The notes under the pieces are model-generated. The model was not told the DNA's origin and did not search any database. It saw nothing but the letters and a program-made list of their open reading frames with translations. A stretch of 64,000 nucleotides of DNA from Craspedostauros australis (lineage: Eukaryota > Bacillariophyta > Bacillariophyceae > Mastogloiales > Achnanthaceae): positions 3,106,001-3,170,000 of the forward strand of contig JAMXDE010000006.1 of the NCBI GenBank assembly GCA_026770025.1, in the 5' to 3' direction. Shown one piece after another: positions 62,711 to 64,000 of the stretch (position 1 is the stretch's first letter; the number at the start of each line of letters is the position of its first letter). The position numbers and the translations under genes are program-made.

Positions 62711-64000
62711 ATGGCACGAAAGAAGAAGACAACGACGACGATGAAGGCGGCTCAGAGCACGATAGCCAAGGTTGAATACGATGACTATGAGACGTATTCT
62801 GCTGGTGTTGTGAGGAAGAAGAAAATTGGCGCCAACGATGCTCAAAGGTCAGCAAAGAGTGGTGGAGCTGGTCCAGCAGACGTGAATGGCGCCAATGCTC
62901 CGAAATCTCGCCCAAACGTGATTGTTCCGGATGATGAAGATGCTGGTGCGAGGCCATCATCAGTGTTGGCATCATCACCATCATCATTGGTAGAATCGCA
63001 ACCACCTGCCAATAGTGCCACGCTCATCATAGACGGTTCCAACGGCCCCATCAGCATGAACAAGAAGCTCTTCAGGAACCCAAATCTCGATTTCACATCT
63101 GCCATCTCGTTGTTGCAGGTCGTCAACGGCGAGACGTCCAAAAAGGCGAACCGTTTGAACCTCATTCCCGCGTTGGATGATCAGGATGTCTTTCCGACCG
63201 TCAGGATCATCTTTGATGGGGTGGGCAAGAAGGTGGCCGCTGCCAAGAAGTGGACCTCCGACGCCACGCGTGTCTGCGTCGAGATCACGGACATTCGCGA
63301 TGAGGCTGACAACATCATCGTCCATGAAGTCAAGCGATTGCAGCGTCGCCAGCAGCAGCAGGAGGAGCAGGAGAATGGTGATGTTGCGACAGACAACGAT
63401 GGCCGCAACGATGGCAAGGGAGATACAGATGATGGCAAGGGAGATATAGATGATGGCGATGTCGAAGCTGCAGCCGACGATGCTGTTCAAGGCACAGATG
63501 GTGCAGTTCCAGAGCAAGAGGGAGACAAGAATGGAGACAACAACAAGGATTATGACAAAGGCAGCAACACCGTGGCCACACCTCCCACTGATGACGGTGA
63601 TGTGGTAAGCGGGCATGCGGATTCAGAGGTTGATGCGAACAATAACGGCAATGGCAACTGCAATGACAACTGCAGTGACAACTGCAGTGACAACGATGGC
63701 ATAGCCCCAACGCAGCATCATCAACATCAACAGCAACAAACAACACCTGCTCAGATCGAACATACCGTGATGACCGAACCCTCCAATGTCCAATCGATGA
63801 TGCAATGGACGAAGGCCAACGTGGATGCCAAATCGACCACCTGTAATGAGATGTTTCGAGTCCTTCGCACGTCAGAGGGTGCCGGTAAGAAGCGCCAGCT
63901 GCTCAAGCCGTTGCATCTTCTTCGGCCCAAGTCCGGATGCTGCATTTTCGCCCTTAACGCAGGATTGTTGAAATCGGGGCACCGTAACGGTCACCAGCTG
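62711..64000 (+). CDS. NYN/YacP-like (PIN-fold) domain protein, partial at window end
   Basis: An open frame of 430 codons from ATG 62711 continues beyond the window. Residues 1-100 are Lys/Ser-rich and disordered. Residues about 103-210 resemble the NYN domain of YacP-type PIN-fold ribonucleases: LIIDGSNG (Asp108), RIIFDG (Asp169), then a TRVCVEITD strand and RDEADNIIVHEV (Glu/Asp near 198-200), the usual order of acidic metal ligands. Residues 211-345 are very rich in Gln, Asp, Asn and Gly, with NDNCSDNCSDN repeats. The C-terminal visible part (350-430) has a different, more ordered composition. Possible role in RNA or DNA cleavage, by family inference only. Confidence 0.55.
   Translation, partial: MARKKKTTTTMKAAQSTIAKVEYDDYETYSAGVVRKKKIGANDAQRSAKSGGAGPADVNGANAPKSRPNVIVPDDEDAGARPSSVLASSPSSLVESQPPANSATLIIDGSNGPISMNKKLFRNPNLDFTSAISLLQVVNGETSKKANRLNLIPALDDQDVFPTVRIIFDGVGKKVAAAKKWTSDATRVCVEITDIRDEADNIIVHEVKRLQRRQQQQEEQENGDVATDNDGRNDGKGDTDDGKGDIDDGDVEAAADDAVQGTDGAVPEQEGDKNGDNNKDYDKGSNTVATPPTDDGDVVSGHADSEVDANNNGNGNCNDNCSDNCSDNDGIAPTQHHQHQQQQTTPAQIEHTVMTEPSNVQSMMQWTKANVDAKSTTCNEMFRVLRTSEGAGKKRQLLKPLHLLRPKSGCCIFALNAGLLKSGHRNGHQL

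Noticed and set aside
1..64000. Search for tRNA, rRNA, CRISPR or bacterial-type operons
   Set aside because: No cloverleaf or B-box pair, rRNA core or repeat-spacer pattern was recognised by eye; a covariance-model scan would be needed to exclude a tRNA.

Overview
This is a nuclear window from a photosynthetic stramenopile, most likely a diatom. The evidence is a diaminopimelate epimerase with a bipartite plastid leader (signal peptide, then Ala-Phe at the expected cleavage site), short GT-AG introns, very long single-ORF Copia elements with stramenopile-style Gag, and a 258-residue protein with a motif I associate with diatom genomes. The genus cannot be fixed from sequence alone. I see no bacterial operon, CRISPR array, rRNA or recognisable tRNA.

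Layout. At the left, 1-8.7 kb holds an LRR-like ORF (minus), a three-exon mitochondrial pyruvate dehydrogenase E1-alpha gene (2917-5090, minus) and copy 1 of a 2.6-kb segmental duplication carrying an unknown gene (6635-7447). From 8.7 to 42.4 kb is a nested retrotransposon island. It contains a lone Copia LTR (A), a truncated Gag-protease ORF of a second Copia family, a full Copia element (B-LTR to C-LTR, plus strand), the 3' part of a non-LTR element (LINE1: ORF1 C-terminus, then ORF2 with endonuclease, RT and RNase H), a decayed second LINE (LINE2), and a second full Copia element in opposite orientation (D-LTR to E-LTR) that abuts the 5' part of LINE1 ORF1. From 43.4 kb comes copy 2 of the segmental duplication, then ordinary genes: a 480-residue possible BTB-like protein, transcription elongation factor ELOF1, the 258-residue conserved protein, an NADPH-dependent FMN reductase-like flavoprotein, a pair of GFA-family (Mss4-like zinc) proteins of which one has a plastid-type leader, DapF, a CRAL-TRIO/Sec14 lipid-binding protein, and a NYN/YacP-like protein running off the right end.

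The main structural discovery is that the transposon island records an inversion (or an assembly misjoin that mimics one). LINE1 ORF1 is cut in two by a Copia insertion. The halves lie 20 kb apart on opposite strands, each next to an LTR of a different Copia copy. Both break ends carry the same 6-bp target sequence (AACGAC) and the reading frame is in register. The two Copia copies share a 5,570-bp tract that appears identical in inverted orientation (15003-20572 versus 34073-39642), with sharp edges into several-percent-diverged flanks. This is the pattern expected from gene conversion with crossover between inverted repeats. None of the other LTR flanks match each other, so ectopic LTR recombination has been repeated here.

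Host functions are unlinked housekeeping genes: mitochondrial acetyl-CoA supply (PDH), plastid lysine synthesis (DapF), RNA polymerase II elongation (ELOF1), redox or formaldehyde-type chemistry (FMN reductase and GFA pair) and lipid transfer (CRAL-TRIO).
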